A stretch of 64,000 nucleotides of DNA, taken from the NCBI GenBank assembly GCA_943324565.2, contig CALPMC020000001.1, positions 1 to 64,000 of the forward strand. Reading direction: 5' to 3'. Below, one piece after another: positions 1-10,245 of the stretch. Position numbers and translations under genes: made by a program. Below the pieces are notes generated by a model that saw only the letters and a list, made by a program, of their open reading frames with translations, was not told where the DNA came from and ran no database searches. The stretch's first letter is position 1, and each line of letters opens with the position of its first letter. The stretch comes from Chitinophaga pinensis. GTDB lineage: Bacteria > Bacteroidota > Bacteroidia > Flavobacteriales_D > Crocinitomicaceae.

Positions 1-246
1 AAAAATAAACCAATTTCAGTTCAGTAGCTAAAACCATGAAATTCAAGGCCAATCATTGTTCGCTATCAATCACAAAATAGTTCTCACTTCGAATAAATCT
101 TTAGTTTTCAACATTCAAGTATTTTACTGGTACGATTGCGAATACACAAATTATTTTTTCAGTTTTCAACTTTTAATTCTTAGTTAATAGTTGTTTAGAA
201 CTAACACTACTTTGTGAGATTTTATACATTTGACCAAACATAAAAA

Positions 247-1392
247 ATGACAAAATTATTTACCGCAATCGCATTGAGTTCTTTACTTTTTCAAAGTTGT
301 GCGCAAAGTCCAGCTAAAGAAACAAAAAAAGTAATCTCGCAGCCTGTTACGAAAATAGACTTCAAATTGACTGATTATTTGGATGATAATAAAGATTTGG
401 ACAAAGAAGTAGAGCGCATTTTTAAAGAAATGGACGACACAGCACGCGTTGCACAATTAATTATGCCAGCTGTTGGACGTTTGGGAAAAACGAAAGATCA
501 AATCGATTCTTACATCAAAGAACGAATAATTGGTGGCGTTTTGATGTTGAATGGTACCAAAGAAGAATTCAGTTCATGGATTAAAGACTTTGAGAGCAAC
601 AATAAAAAAATGGGAAATCTACCTTTTTTGTACAGTGCAGATGCTGAACCTAGTTTGGTAAATCGCAAAATAACAGGTTCAACGCAAGTAAAAAAAGCAA
701 ATGAGGTCGCTACACTTGCTGAAGTTACTACAGTTGCACAAACGATTTCTACTGACTTAAACGCAATTGGAATCAACTATAATTTTGCACCTGTTGTGGA
801 TATGTCAGCAAACAAAACGGTTGGTTATCGTGGTTTTGGGGCGATTGCTGAAAACTTAATTCCTTGGTCGGACGAGTTTATTCAAGTGACTCAAAAAAAT
901 AATATCATTGCAACTGCAAAACATTTCCCAGGCCACGGCTTAGTTTCTGGTGATACGCATCATTCTTTACAATCTATTGATGGAGAAATGAAAGAAGTGA
1001 AAAATTATCCTGAGTTGATTAAAAATGGAGTGCTTTCAATCATGGTGGCACACATCGCAGTGGTTAATAATGTAAAATTCGACACAGACGGTTTGCCTTC
1101 TACTTGTTCAGAAAAAATCGTAACGAAATTGCTACGTGACAGTTTGAATTTCAAAGGCTTGATTGTTACTGACGCTATGAATATGGGCGGTGTTGCAAGC
1201 GTTCCTCAAGCTTCTTTTAAAGCAATTAATGCTGGTTGCGATATTTTGTTGATGCCGTTAGACGTAAAAAAATCACACGATGAATTATTGGCTGCGTACC
1301 GAAAAGACAAAAACTTCAAATTAAAAGCTGACGCATCTGTGAAAAGAATCATTCGCATGAAAATAGCGATGGGCTTGATTTCAGTAAAATAA
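247..1392 (+). CDS. Glycoside hydrolase family 3 N-terminal domain protein (beta-N-acetylhexosaminidase-like lipoprotein)
   Basis: Lipoprotein-like N-terminus (LLFQSCAQ); GH3 motifs KHFPGHG, DTHHSL, GLIVTDAMNMGG. Confidence 0.85.
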   Translation: MTKLFTAIALSSLLFQSCAQSPAKETKKVISQPVTKIDFKLTDYLDDNKDLDKEVERIFKEMDDTARVAQLIMPAVGRLGKTKDQIDSYIKERIIGGVLMLNGTKEEFSSWIKDFESNNKKMGNLPFLYSADAEPSLVNRKITGSTQVKKANEVATLAEVTTVAQTISTDLNAIGINYNFAPVVDMSANKTVGYRGFGAIAENLIPWSDEFIQVTQKNNIIATAKHFPGHGLVSGDTHHSLQSIDGEMKEVKNYPELIKNGVLSIMVAHIAVVNNVKFDTDGLPSTCSEKIVTKLLRDSLNFKGLIVTDAMNMGGVASVPQASFKAINAGCDILLMPLDVKKSHDELLAAYRKDKNFKLKADASVKRIIRMKIAMGLISVK

Positions 1393-1412
1393 TTTCTACA
1401 AACTAATATTGG

Positions 1413-1440
1413 AAAGGCGTTCGAAAGGATGCCTTTTTTT
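1413..1440 (+). terminator. Intrinsic terminator after the GH3 gene
   Basis: AAAGGCGTTC-GAAA-GGATGCCTTTTTTT hairpin with T run. Confidence 0.75.
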
Positions 1441-1502
1441 GTTTGCTGAATTCAAGCGACAAATGCAACTTTTGGATTAAATAATTACTTTACAACAGTA
1501 CA

Positions 1503-1860
1503 ATGAAGAACGAGATTATTATATACCAACAAGGTAAACTTGCTGAATATATTGAAGTGAGGTTGGATGAACAAAATGAAACCGTATGGCTCAATCAATA
1601 TCAATTAGCTGAATTGTTTCAAACCGATAGAACCTCAATTATTAAACATTTACAAAACATCTATTCCTCTGGAGAATTAGAAGAAAATGCAACTTGTGCA
1701 AAAATTTCACAAGTTCGAAAAGAAAGAAATAGAAAGCAAAGGCGCCAAAAATCTATCATCGGAAAAACCACCGGAATAACCATCGGAATTTAAAAGAAAA
1801 TAATCAGCTAAAACCCTTATAATAAAAGACATTTAACCGTCGGAATAAACATCGGAATAA
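1503..1860 (+). pseudogene. Truncated RhuM/virulence-protein-like N-terminus joined to an unrelated decayed tail
   Basis: QLAELFQTDRTSIIKHLQNIYSSGELEENATCAKISQVRKE resembles the RhuM N-terminus; ORF stops at 96 aa, followed by in-frame stops and GI(N/T)IGI-like repeats. Confidence 0.6.
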
Positions 1861-1861
1861 A

Positions 1862-1894
1862 TTGTAAAATATCGAATTTTTTTATTTAGTTTTG
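1862..1894 (+). promoter_or_regulatory. Candidate Bacteroidota-type promoter for the Fic gene
   Basis: TTG (1862-1864), 22 nt spacer, TAGTTTTG (1887-1894), upstream of ATG 1913. Confidence 0.4.
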
Positions 1895-1912
1895 TATTCT
1901 GTTAAAAAGACT

Positions 1913-3148
1913 ATGAACTATTACATGACTCCAAATACGATGGAACCATTATTTCCTGAAGATAACTCAGGTGAATTGGAATCCCTTGCATTGGAGTTAA
2001 TAAGTAAGGCAGGAAGATTATCTGGAACAATGAACGAGGAAACTCGAAAAGCAATTGCATCATTTCTACTTCCTATGAATAGCTACTATTCAAACTTGAT
2101 TGAAGGTCACGACACACATCCAATAGACATAGATAAAGCATTGAAAAATGAATATTCATCAGACAAGACAAAACGCGATTTGCAATTAGAAGCGTATGCA
2201 CATATAAAATTACAATCAATCATTTCATCGGAAATACGAAATGGAGAAAATAGTGTTAATCCAACTTCAATTGACTATTTAAAGTCCATTCATCGAAGGT
2301 TTTATGAGCATTTACCGGAAACTTTTAAAGAAGTAAAATCGAAAGATGGTCTCATTAAAATCGTTGTACCAGGAGAATTTCGTGATTGCGAAGTAATTGT
2401 TGGTCGACACGTTGCACCGTTTACAGAAAAACTTCATCTTTTCACGGATAGATTTGAAGAATTCTACAATCCAATTCACTTAAACAATCAATCTAAAGTT
2501 AGGCGTATTATTTCCATTGCTGCATCACATCATCGTTTGGCTTGGATTCACCCCTTTCTAGATGGTAATGGTCGTGTAGTTAGACTTTATTCAGATGCCT
2601 GTTTTATTTTTGAAAACATAGATGCTTCAGGACTTTGGTCCATTTCAAGAGGTTTAGCAAGAAAAAACGAAGACTACAAAAATTATCTTGCTCAAGCAGA
2701 TTTAACGCGCTATAATGATTATGACGGCAGAGGTAATTTATCGAATAGTAAATTGGTGCAATTCTGTAAATTTTTCCTTGAAACTGCAATTGACCAAACG
2801 GAATTTATGTTTAAAATCATTGAAACACATAACATTCTTATACATATTAAAAGTTTCACAAAATTGATGGTCAACAGAGGTGCGTTACGACCTGAGGCTG
2901 AATTTATTTTGAGTGATCTTTTTTTAAAGGGAAAAATTAGTAAGGTAGAAGCGATGCGAATCACCAATACCTCTGATAAAACGCTGAAAATGACCATTGA
3001 TAAATTAACTGAAATGGGATTGCTAATTTCTAAAAAAGAAAGTATATCAATGATGTATTACGTTAACTATTCGGTAAAATATTCACCAATGATTTTCCCT
3101 GGTCTGTACCCCGGAAATAAAGAGGTAGAAATGTATAGTAATATTTGA
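1913..3148 (+). CDS. Fic family protein (Fic/DOC domain plus C-terminal winged-helix-like region)
   Basis: Fic motif HPFLDGNGRVVR; the ORF-track start (1892) is non-ATG, ATG at 1913 preferred. Confidence 0.9.
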   Translation: MNYYMTPNTMEPLFPEDNSGELESLALELISKAGRLSGTMNEETRKAIASFLLPMNSYYSNLIEGHDTHPIDIDKALKNEYSSDKTKRDLQLEAYAHIKLQSIISSEIRNGENSVNPTSIDYLKSIHRRFYEHLPETFKEVKSKDGLIKIVVPGEFRDCEVIVGRHVAPFTEKLHLFTDRFEEFYNPIHLNNQSKVRRIISIAASHHRLAWIHPFLDGNGRVVRLYSDACFIFENIDASGLWSISRGLARKNEDYKNYLAQADLTRYNDYDGRGNLSNSKLVQFCKFFLETAIDQTEFMFKIIETHNILIHIKSFTKLMVNRGALRPEAEFILSDLFLKGKISKVEAMRITNTSDKTLKMTIDKLTEMGLLISKKESISMMYYVNYSVKYSPMIFPGLYPGNKEVEMYSNI

Positions 3149-3347
3149 AACCTACCTCCCCTCCCCTGATAGCAGCGACATCCTCCGACTGTGCAAAGTG
3201 AGAGCGGAGTCCGCCGCGGCGGATAGAGCGGAAAATCAGAGTTAGAATGATGGAGAGAGCGAGAAAGTCAGAGATATAGCGGATAGCAGGCAAAGGCGCC
3301 ACATCTAAATCAACTACCTTTCCCAACGAAACCGAGTAAAAAGCAAA

Positions 3348-5207
3348 CTAACTTTCAAGAAACCCTTCAATCAAATCTCTTGGATGCGTAGTTTCTAAGA
3401 CCGGGAAATCAAACCAAGAAGACAATTGTATTTCAAAACCTGTTTTATTCAAATAACTGTTCAAGGCTGCGTTAAGTCCATTAGTATACTTTTCGTGGTC
3501 GGCGCCTTGTGGGTCGAGGTGGATTAAATCATTTTGAGCGAAGCCTTCAAAAATAGGACCTGTAATTTCAATTCCAAATTCCTCCGGATTTAGACCGATT
3601 GGGCTATGCGCAGTTGCTGTAAACAAATGCCAAAAAGCCGATTGAATGCAATTTTTCTCAAACAGTTGCCTTACCACTTCTAAGGAATCAATTGTTTCTT
3701 GCTCAGTTTCAGTTGGAAAACCGTACATCAAATAAGCATGTACAAAAATTCCATAGCTTGAAAAGTTATGCGTTACTCTTGTAACTTGAGCAATGTCCAC
3801 CCCTTTCTTCATCTTAGCCAAAAGCCGATCGGAAGCAACTTCTAAACCACCTGTAACGGCTACACAGCCTGCCTTTGCCATGAGTTCGCACAACTCATCT
3901 GTAAACGTTTTTTCAAATCGAATGTTGGTCCACCAAGTAATTGAAAGATTGCGTTTTATCAATTCCAAAGAAAGTGCCCTCAACATTTTAGGGGGAGCCG
4001 CTTCGTCTACAAAATGAAAACCTGTTAAACCTGTATCTGCAATTATTTTTTCGATTTTATCCACCAACTTTTCGGCAGTTGTATTTTGGTAATTCCCAAT
4101 ATAATCAAGGCTTACATCGCAAAAGGAGCATTGTTTCCAATAACAACCATGCGAAACTGTTAGTTTGTTCCATCTTTTGTCGGTCCACATGCGGTGCATT
4201 GGGTTCACCACATCTAAAAATGAAACATACTTTTCGAAAGGTAAATCAACATAGCTCGGTGCAGGTAAATTTTCGTGGTGAAAAATCTTATTGGGAATAT
4301 GATTTTTGTACACCACACGATTATTTTCTAATACAAACGTTCTTTCCAACTCAATACTACTGATTTTTCCTTCAATCAACTGCACCATTTTTAAAATCGG
4401 TCCTTCACCATCGTCTAACGAAATAAAGTCGAGGTAGTCAAAAATCCGTGTGTCTTCCAAGCTTCGAAGTTCTGTATTGCAATAACCACCACCAAAAGCA
4501 ACGTAAATAGCTGGATAAAAATCTTTTATAAATTGTGAACACCTCAAGGCAGCAAATAAATTACCAGGAAAAGGTATCGTGAAGCCTATTAAATTCGGTT
4601 CATACAATAGAATTTTCTCCTCTAAAATCCGCAGCATTTCCTCTTCAATAAGCGTCGGTTCGTAGTGTAAAAATTCATCTATTTGATCAAAACTACTCGC
4701 TGATCGTGCAATTTGTTCTGCATATTTTGTGAACGCGAAAAACTCATCAACATTAGCTTGGATGAAATCTCCAATTTCTTCAATAAAAAGAGTCGCGTAA
4801 TGTTTTGCTTTGTCAATGATTCCAGCATCACCTTCTGCCCATTTAATCGCTGTATTCACCTTCGCTAATCGGTGCCCATTAGGTAAAAAATCGGGTTCTG
4901 TAATTTTAAGAGCTGTTTCTAAATCGTGTTTTTGTAAAAAACGAATCACTAAATCAACCCTTGCAATGTATAACAGCTTCATTTTCTTGACCCCAGGAAA
5001 AATATTACTTCCGATGTCATTTGCTTCCTTAAAAAGCTGCACCAAAAAATCACTAGTAAACACCGAAGTAAACAGCTCAATACTTAAGTCGTAATGTGAA
5101 ACTGAAACCTGATGGCCCTCCAAAAAGCCTTTCAAATAAGAGGTTGCAGGATATGGAGTGTTAAGTTGTGTAAATGGCGGCGTTATGAGAAGTAACTTAG
5201 TTTGCAT
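3348..5207 (-). CDS. B12-binding domain radical SAM protein
   Basis: CYWKQCSFCD radical SAM CxxxxxCxxC-type cluster; N-terminal cobalamin-binding-like region; MQTKLLLITPPF start preferred over the ORF-track start 5264. Confidence 0.85.
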   Translation of the reverse strand: MQTKLLLITPPFTQLNTPYPATSYLKGFLEGHQVSVSHYDLSIELFTSVFTSDFLVQLFKEANDIGSNIFPGVKKMKLLYIARVDLVIRFLQKHDLETALKITEPDFLPNGHRLAKVNTAIKWAEGDAGIIDKAKHYATLFIEEIGDFIQANVDEFFAFTKYAEQIARSASSFDQIDEFLHYEPTLIEEEMLRILEEKILLYEPNLIGFTIPFPGNLFAALRCSQFIKDFYPAIYVAFGGGYCNTELRSLEDTRIFDYLDFISLDDGEGPILKMVQLIEGKISSIELERTFVLENNRVVYKNHIPNKIFHHENLPAPSYVDLPFEKYVSFLDVVNPMHRMWTDKRWNKLTVSHGCYWKQCSFCDVSLDYIGNYQNTTAEKLVDKIEKIIADTGLTGFHFVDEAAPPKMLRALSLELIKRNLSITWWTNIRFEKTFTDELCELMAKAGCVAVTGGLEVASDRLLAKMKKGVDIAQVTRVTHNFSSYGIFVHAYLMYGFPTETEQETIDSLEVVRQLFEKNCIQSAFWHLFTATAHSPIGLNPEEFGIEITGPIFEGFAQNDLIHLDPQGADHEKYTNGLNAALNSYLNKTGFEIQLSSWFDFPVLETTHPRDLIEGFLES

Positions 5208-5329
5208 GTGCAAATATAAACAAGATGGAGGCTTCTTTGAGAACCTTCGATAAAAGGAATTCAAGAGACTACCAAAAGAAATTTACTATATATTTTTTTA
5301 TTCTAGATTCAAAAAAGTCAGTAATTAAA

Positions 5330-5893
5330 CTATACTGTCATAATATCTTTCTCTTTCAACTCAACCAAATCATCCACTTTTTTAATGGCTCCATTCGTGA
5401 TTTTTTGAACTTCCTCCTCAGCTGTTTTAGCCATATCTTCAGACAATCCATCATTCTTTAGATCCTTAATCATATCGATTGCATCTTTGCGATTGTTTCG
5501 AATTCCAACTTTTGCATGTTCAGCTTCTGCCTTTGCTTTCTTAACTAAATCTTTTCTGCGTTCTTCTGTTAAAGGTGGGACTGAGATAATTAATTGTTCT
5601 CCATTATTTTGTGGATTCAAACCCAGATTTGAGTTGATAATTCCTTTAGCAATTTCACTCAATATATTTTTCTCCCAAGGTTGAACAAGTATTGTTCGTG
5701 CATCGGAAGTATTAATGTTAGCAACTTGCTGAATTGGAGTCATTGAACCATAATATTCAATCATAACTCCATTTAACATAGCAGGAGAAGCTTTTCCAGC
5801 ACGTACTTTAGTTAATTCGTTTTCAAGATGAACAAGCGTTTTACCATTTGCGCTTCTAAACTCATCAAAAATCATATCTAATTCTTCTGTCAT
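5330..5893 (-). CDS. frr: Ribosome recycling factor
   Basis: Full-length RRF (187 aa), LTKVRAGKASPAML, PPLTEERRKDLVKKAK. Confidence 0.97.
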   Translation of the reverse strand: MTEELDMIFDEFRSANGKTLVHLENELTKVRAGKASPAMLNGVMIEYYGSMTPIQQVANINTSDARTILVQPWEKNILSEIAKGIINSNLGLNPQNNGEQLIISVPPLTEERRKDLVKKAKAEAEHAKVGIRNNRKDAIDMIKDLKNDGLSEDMAKTAEEEVQKITNGAIKKVDDLVELKEKDIMTV

Positions 5894-5904
5894 AACAGAT
5901 GCTA

Positions 5905-6612
5905 TTAATTTTTTACAATTGTTCCTACTTGTTCCCCTTCAACCAATTTAATTAAATTTCCAGGTGTATCCATATCAAATACTATAATCGGCAAATCATT
6001 TTCTTTACAAAGGGTAAATGCAGTTAAATCCATTACATTTAATCCTTTAGCATAAACTTCATCAAAAGTGATTTCATTGTATTTTGTTGCTGTTTTATCT
6101 TTCTCAGGGTCAGCTGTGTAAATTCCATCAACACGCGTACCTTTCAAAATAACATCCGCATTCATTTCAATTGCTCTTAACGATGCAGCCGAATCAGTTG
6201 TAAAGAATGGATTTCCTGTTCCGGCACCAAAGATTACAACACGACCTTTTTCTAAATGACGAACTGCTTTTCTTCGAATGAAGGGTTCTGAAATTTCTTT
6301 CATTTCAATAGCTGATTGCAAACGCGTGTGAACTCCTAACGCTTCAAGTGCCGCTTGTAAAGCCATTGAATTTATCATAGTCGCCAACATTCCCATGTAA
6401 TCGCCGTGGGTTCTATCCATTCCACCAGCTTCTGCTTGAACACCGCGGAAAATATTTCCACCACCAATTACGATAGCAACTTCAATTCCCATATCGCGAA
6501 CCTCTTTTATTTGAAGTGCATACGAATGAATTCGATTGTTGTCGATTCCAAATTGTTTCTCACCCATTAGAGATTCTCCACTTAACTTGAGAAGTATTCT
6601 TTTATATTTCAT
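5905..6612 (-). CDS. pyrH: Uridylate kinase
   Basis: [41 protein letters not shown]-track start at 6624 is probably 4 codons too early. Confidence 0.97.
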   Translation of the reverse strand: MKYKRILLKLSGESLMGEKQFGIDNNRIHSYALQIKEVRDMGIEVAIVIGGGNIFRGVQAEAGGMDRTHGDYMGMLATMINSMALQAALEALGVHTRLQSAIEMKEISEPFIRRKAVRHLEKGRVVIFGAGTGNPFFTTDSAASLRAIEMNADVILKGTRVDGIYTADPEKDKTATKYNEITFDEVYAKGLNVMDLTAFTLCKENDLPIIVFDMDTPGNLIKLVEGEQVGTIVKN

Positions 6613-6621
6613 AATTGTTGG

Positions 6622-6629
6622 CAAAGATA
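6622..6629 (-). promoter_or_regulatory. Candidate -7 box (TATCTTTG) for pyrH
   Basis: TATCTTTG on the minus strand about 10 nt upstream of the pyrH ATG; no clear TTG at -33. Confidence 0.35.
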
Positions 6630-6660
6630 AATAATCGTTTGAATCCTAGAAAAAGATGCA

Positions 6661-6692
6661 AAAAAAAAAGCTACCGATTTCGATAGCTTTTA
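6661..6692 (-). terminator. Intrinsic terminator after tsf
   Basis: AAAAGCTAtCGaaatCGgTAGCTTTTTTTTT hairpin read on the minus strand. Confidence 0.75.
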
Positions 6693-6697
6693 AAATA

Positions 6698-7528
6698 TTA
6701 ACTCAATGAGAATCGCTTGAAGTCTGTGACTGTCAAACCTTTTTCAGTTGAATCTAAGAATTGTTCAATTGTTACTTTATTGTCGCGAACGAATGCTTGA
6801 CTTAACAATGTGTTCTCTTGGAAGAATTTATTTAAACGTCCCATTGCAATTTTCTCAGCCATCTCAGCAGGTTTACCTTCTTGAATAGCTAATTCTTTTC
6901 CAACTTCGATTTCTCTTTCAATTGTACGAGCATCAACACCGTCTTTATCGATTGCAATTGGATTCATTGCAGCGATTTGCATAGCAACTTGACGACCTGC
7001 TTCAGCAACTACATCATAACCACTATTTAAACCAACAAGAGTAGCCAATTGGTTCCCTGGATGATTGTAAGCAACAACTTTTGCAGCGTTGATAACAGCG
7101 TAACTAGATAAATCTAATTTTTCACCGATAACACCAACTTGCTCAGTGATTTTTTCTTCTACAGTCAATTTATCATTGTAAGCTAAAGCTTTTAATTCTT
7201 CTGCTGTTGCAGGTAATTTAGCTAAAGCGATATCAACGATAGATTGAACGAAATTTACGTAACCTTCATTTTTTGCTACGAAGTCAGTTTCACAATTCAA
7301 CGTTAAGATAACACCTGTAGTACCATCTGCTGAAGTTTGCGCTAAAACCAATCCTTCTTTAGCCTCATTATCACCACGTTTCGCAGCAATTTTTTGACCT
7401 TTTTTACGAAGAACGTCAACTGCTACTTCAAAATCACCATTAGCTTCAACTAATGCGTTTTTGCAGTCCATCATTCCTGCACCTGTTTGTTGGCGCAATT
7501 TATTTACATCTGAAGCTGTGATAGCCAT
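6698..7528 (-). CDS. tsf: Elongation factor Ts
   Basis: MAITASDVNKLRQQTGAGMMDCKNAL; TDFVAKNEGY. Confidence 0.97.
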   Translation of the reverse strand: MAITASDVNKLRQQTGAGMMDCKNALVEANGDFEVAVDVLRKKGQKIAAKRGDNEAKEGLVLAQTSADGTTGVILTLNCETDFVAKNEGYVNFVQSIVDIALAKLPATAEELKALAYNDKLTVEEKITEQVGVIGEKLDLSSYAVINAAKVVAYNHPGNQLATLVGLNSGYDVVAEAGRQVAMQIAAMNPIAIDKDGVDARTIEREIEVGKELAIQEGKPAEMAEKIAMGRLNKFFQENTLLSQAFVRDNKVTIEQFLDSTEKGLTVTDFKRFSLS

Positions 7529-7557
7529 GATAAATATATTTAATAGTTAGTTATAAA

Positions 7558-8406
7558 TTATTCTGCTGATTTATCTTCTGCTGCTGGAGCTTCTGGAGTT
7601 TCTTCTACTACTGGAGTAGCCTCAACAACTGGTGCTGCTTCCACAACTGGAGCAACTTCAACAACTGCCTCCGAAACAACTTCTTTAGAAGAATCTTCTT
7701 TATCCTTATCTTTCAAGTTTTTACGATCTTCTAAACCTTCTTGGATAGCGTTACAAATTTGATCTAAGATTAAAGAAATTGATTTTGTTGCGTCATCATT
7801 TGCAGGGATAGGGAAGTCAACCAATTTAGGATTTGAATTCGTATCTACCATTGCAAAAGTTGGGATATTCAAACGACGAGCTTCAGCTAGTGCGATATGT
7901 TCTTTTAAAATATCAACGATGAAAATAGCTGCTGGTTGACGAGTCATGTCTGAAATCGAACCAAATGTTTTTTCTAATTTCTCTCTTTGACGAGTTTTAA
8001 ATAATTTTTCTCTTTTATTTAACGTTTCCCAAGAACCATCAGATTTCATTTTATCAATCGTAGCCATTTTACGGATTGATTTACGAGTTGTTTGAAAGTT
8101 AGTTAACATACCACCTGTCCAACGTTCTGTTACAAACGGCATATTTACTTTAGTTACTCTTTCAGAAACGATTTCTTTCGCTTGTTTTTTTGTTGCTACG
8201 AAAAGAACTTTTTTACCTGATTTTGCAATTTGTTTCATTGCTGCACAAGCTTGATCAAGGTGAACCATTGTTTTATTCAAATCAATGATGTGAATTCCTT
8301 TTTTCTCTTCGAAAATGTATGGAGCCATTGCTGGATTCCATTTTCTTTTAAGGTGACCAAAATGAACACCTGCTTCTAATAATGTTTCAAAATTTAATTT
8401 AGACAT
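7558..8406 (-). CDS. rpsB: 30S ribosomal protein S2
   Basis: LLEAGVHFGHLKRKWNP; C-terminal low-complexity E/V/A/P tail. Confidence 0.97.
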   Translation of the reverse strand: MSKLNFETLLEAGVHFGHLKRKWNPAMAPYIFEEKKGIHIIDLNKTMVHLDQACAAMKQIAKSGKKVLFVATKKQAKEIVSERVTKVNMPFVTERWTGGMLTNFQTTRKSIRKMATIDKMKSDGSWETLNKREKLFKTRQREKLEKTFGSISDMTRQPAAIFIVDILKEHIALAEARRLNIPTFAMVDTNSNPKLVDFPIPANDDATKSISLILDQICNAIQEGLEDRKNLKDKDKEDSSKEVVSEAVVEVAPVVEAAPVVEATPVVEETPEAPAAEDKSAE

Positions 8407-8512
8407 ATTTTGTTTTTGTTTACTTTCCTGTTTATACTAATTGCACAACCAAAGAGGGTAATAAAGTTTATTAAAGTACTCAGTGGTTTGGATGCTAAAC
8501 TTCCAATAACGA

Positions 8513-8899
8513 TTAACGTTTCGAGAACTGGAATTTTTTACGTGCTTTTGGTTGACCTGGTTTTTTACGCTCTACCATACGAGGGTCACGTGTCATCAAT
8601 CCTTCAACTTTTAATAAAGGTTTGTTTTCAGCTTCCAACTCAACTAGAGCTCTTGATATACCTAAACGAATTGCTTCTGCTTGGCCGTTGATTCCTCCAC
8701 CGTTAACATTTACTTTAATATCGTATTGTCCAACTGTGTTTGTAAGAATGAAAGGTTGATTGATTTTTGCTTGTAAAACATCAATTGGGAAAACAGTTGT
8801 CATTTCTTTCTTGTTAACCAAGATGTTTCCTGTTCCTTTTGATAAATAAACACGCGCTACTGCTGTCTTTCTTCTTCCTAAAGCGTTAATTACGTCCAT
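8513..8899 (-). CDS. rpsI: 30S ribosomal protein S9
   Basis: ALGRRKTAVARVYL; C-terminal KARKKFQFSKR. Confidence 0.97.
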   Translation of the reverse strand: MDVINALGRRKTAVARVYLSKGTGNILVNKKEMTTVFPIDVLQAKINQPFILTNTVGQYDIKVNVNGGGINGQAEAIRLGISRALVELEAENKPLLKVEGLMTRDPRMVERKKPGQPKARKKFQFSKR

Positions 8900-8904
8900 A
8901 ATTT

Positions 8905-9360
8905 TTATTTGAGTGTATCAAGATTTAATAATTCTGGTGTTTGAGCCTCATGTTTGTGAGTTGTACCAGTATATACTTTTAAATTTCTGTATAATTGTCT
9001 TCCTAAAGTATTTTTAGGCAACATACCTTTAACCGCTTTTTCAATTAAACGCTCAGGGTGTTTTCTCAACATTTCTTCAGCTGTTGTAAAACGTTGACCA
9101 CCTGGATAACCAGAGAAACGAACGTATTCTTTGTCAACCAATTTTGTGCCAGAGAAAGCAACTTTTTCTGCATTGATAACAATTACATTATCACCACAAT
9201 CTGCGTGTGGCGTATAACATGTTTTGTACTTTCCACGGATGATTTTAGCAATCTTACTTGCCATACGTCCTACGGTTTGTCCTTCTGCATCAACGATAAA
9301 CCACTTTTTGTCTGCAGTTTCTTTGTTGCCTGATAACGTTCTGTAACTTAGTGTATTCAC
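8905..9360 (-). CDS. rplM: 50S ribosomal protein L13
   Basis: WFIVDAEGQTVGRMASKIAKIIRGK; AVKGMLPKNTLGR. Confidence 0.97.
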   Translation of the reverse strand: MNTLSYRTLSGNKETADKKWFIVDAEGQTVGRMASKIAKIIRGKYKTCYTPHADCGDNVIVINAEKVAFSGTKLVDKEYVRFSGYPGGQRFTTAEEMLRKHPERLIEKAVKGMLPKNTLGRQLYRNLKVYTGTTHKHEAQTPELLNLDTLK

Positions 9361-9407
9361 GGTATTTTTTATTTTAATATAGTGCTTATTACCTAAAATT
9401 AGGGGTG

Positions 9408-9437
9408 CAAAGATACTATTTTAGTTTTTATTTACAA
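9408..9437 (-). promoter_or_regulatory. Bacteroidota-type promoter of the rplM-rpsI-rpsB-tsf operon
   Basis: Minus strand: TTG (9435-9437), 19 nt spacer, TATCTTTG (9408-9415); matches the TTG-N19-TAnnTTTG consensus. Confidence 0.75.
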
Positions 9438-9459
9438 ATGAAAAAGAAAAAAATATGCT

Positions 9460-10236
9460 TTATTTCTTTTTAAATGAATTTATTGCAGCAATTGTAAAAT
9501 CACTTAGGACTAATTTTCCGCTCATTTCTGCGCGTTCGACTAATAAAGTATCCCAATTTTCTGTTCCTTGCCAAAAAACATTTTTTAACATACGCATCGC
9601 TTCTGGATTTGAATTGGAAAGCTGCACTGCTAAGCGGTTTATTTCTGTATCCATTTCTGCAACGGTGTCAAAAACTTCCATATATAATCCTTTGGATTTC
9701 GCCCAAGAAGCAGATCGCCATTCTGTTGCATTTATTGCTAATTCACTCATTGCCGACAAGCCAATTTTACGTTCAACTGCTGGCCCTACAACGAAAGGAC
9801 CAATTCCAACAGCTAGTTCAGAAAGTTTCACAGAAGCTGAGTCAACAGCTAAACAATAGTCTACTGCAGATGCCACTCCTACTCCACCTCCAACTGCTTT
9901 TCCTTGAACACGTCCAATAATGAATTTTGGACATTTTCTACAAGTATTAATTACACTTGCAAAACCAGAGAAGAATTTTTTTCCAACTTCTAAATCAGTG
10001 ATTGAAATTAATTCATCAAAACTCGCTCCTGCACAAAATGCTTTTTCTCCTTCCGATTTTAAAACAATCACTTTAACGCTTTCATCTTCTCCTAATTGAG
10101 TTATTGTTGCGGCAAGTTTTTGTAAAATTTTCCCTGGTAATGAATTACTCATTGGGTGTCCAAAAGTAATAGTTCCAATTCCTGTAGCTTGATCAATTTC
10201 AAAAGATACACTTCCTTGTTCGATAATCGTTGACAT
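9460..10236 (-). CDS. Enoyl-CoA hydratase/isomerase family protein
   Basis: SEGEKAFCAGASFDEL; GKAVGGGVGVASAVDYCLA oxyanion-hole motifs. Confidence 0.9.
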   Translation of the reverse strand: MSTIIEQGSVSFEIDQATGIGTITFGHPMSNSLPGKILQKLAATITQLGEDESVKVIVLKSEGEKAFCAGASFDELISITDLEVGKKFFSGFASVINTCRKCPKFIIGRVQGKAVGGGVGVASAVDYCLAVDSASVKLSELAVGIGPFVVGPAVERKIGLSAMSELAINATEWRSASWAKSKGLYMEVFDTVAEMDTEINRLAVQLSNSNPEAMRMLKNVFWQGTENWDTLLVERAEMSGKLVLSDFTIAAINSFKKK

Positions 10237-10245
10237 ATTGGCTGA

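Noticed and set aside
510-776. Antisense ORF inside the GH3 gene
   Set aside because: Shadow ORF opposite a well-supported CDS with no recognisable domain; the same applies to many short antisense/overlapping ORFs in the track (e.g. 3793-4017, 4079-4363, 17569-17865, 40451-40633, 62297-62542).
1740-1860. Possible CRISPR-like or direct-repeat array from repeated CATCGGAATAA words
   Set aside because: Repeats are short, irregular and few; better explained as a decayed GI(N/T)IGI coding repeat.
3063-3326. 87-aa minus-strand ORF spanning the Fic 3' end and the GC-rich intergenic patch
   Set aside because: Overlaps the Fic CDS, no domain, composition follows the repeat-like DNA.
7558-7680. Low-complexity GAA/CTT-like repeat region as a tandem repeat element
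   Set aside because: Encodes the E/V/A/P-rich C-terminal tail of ribosomal protein S2, common in this phylum.
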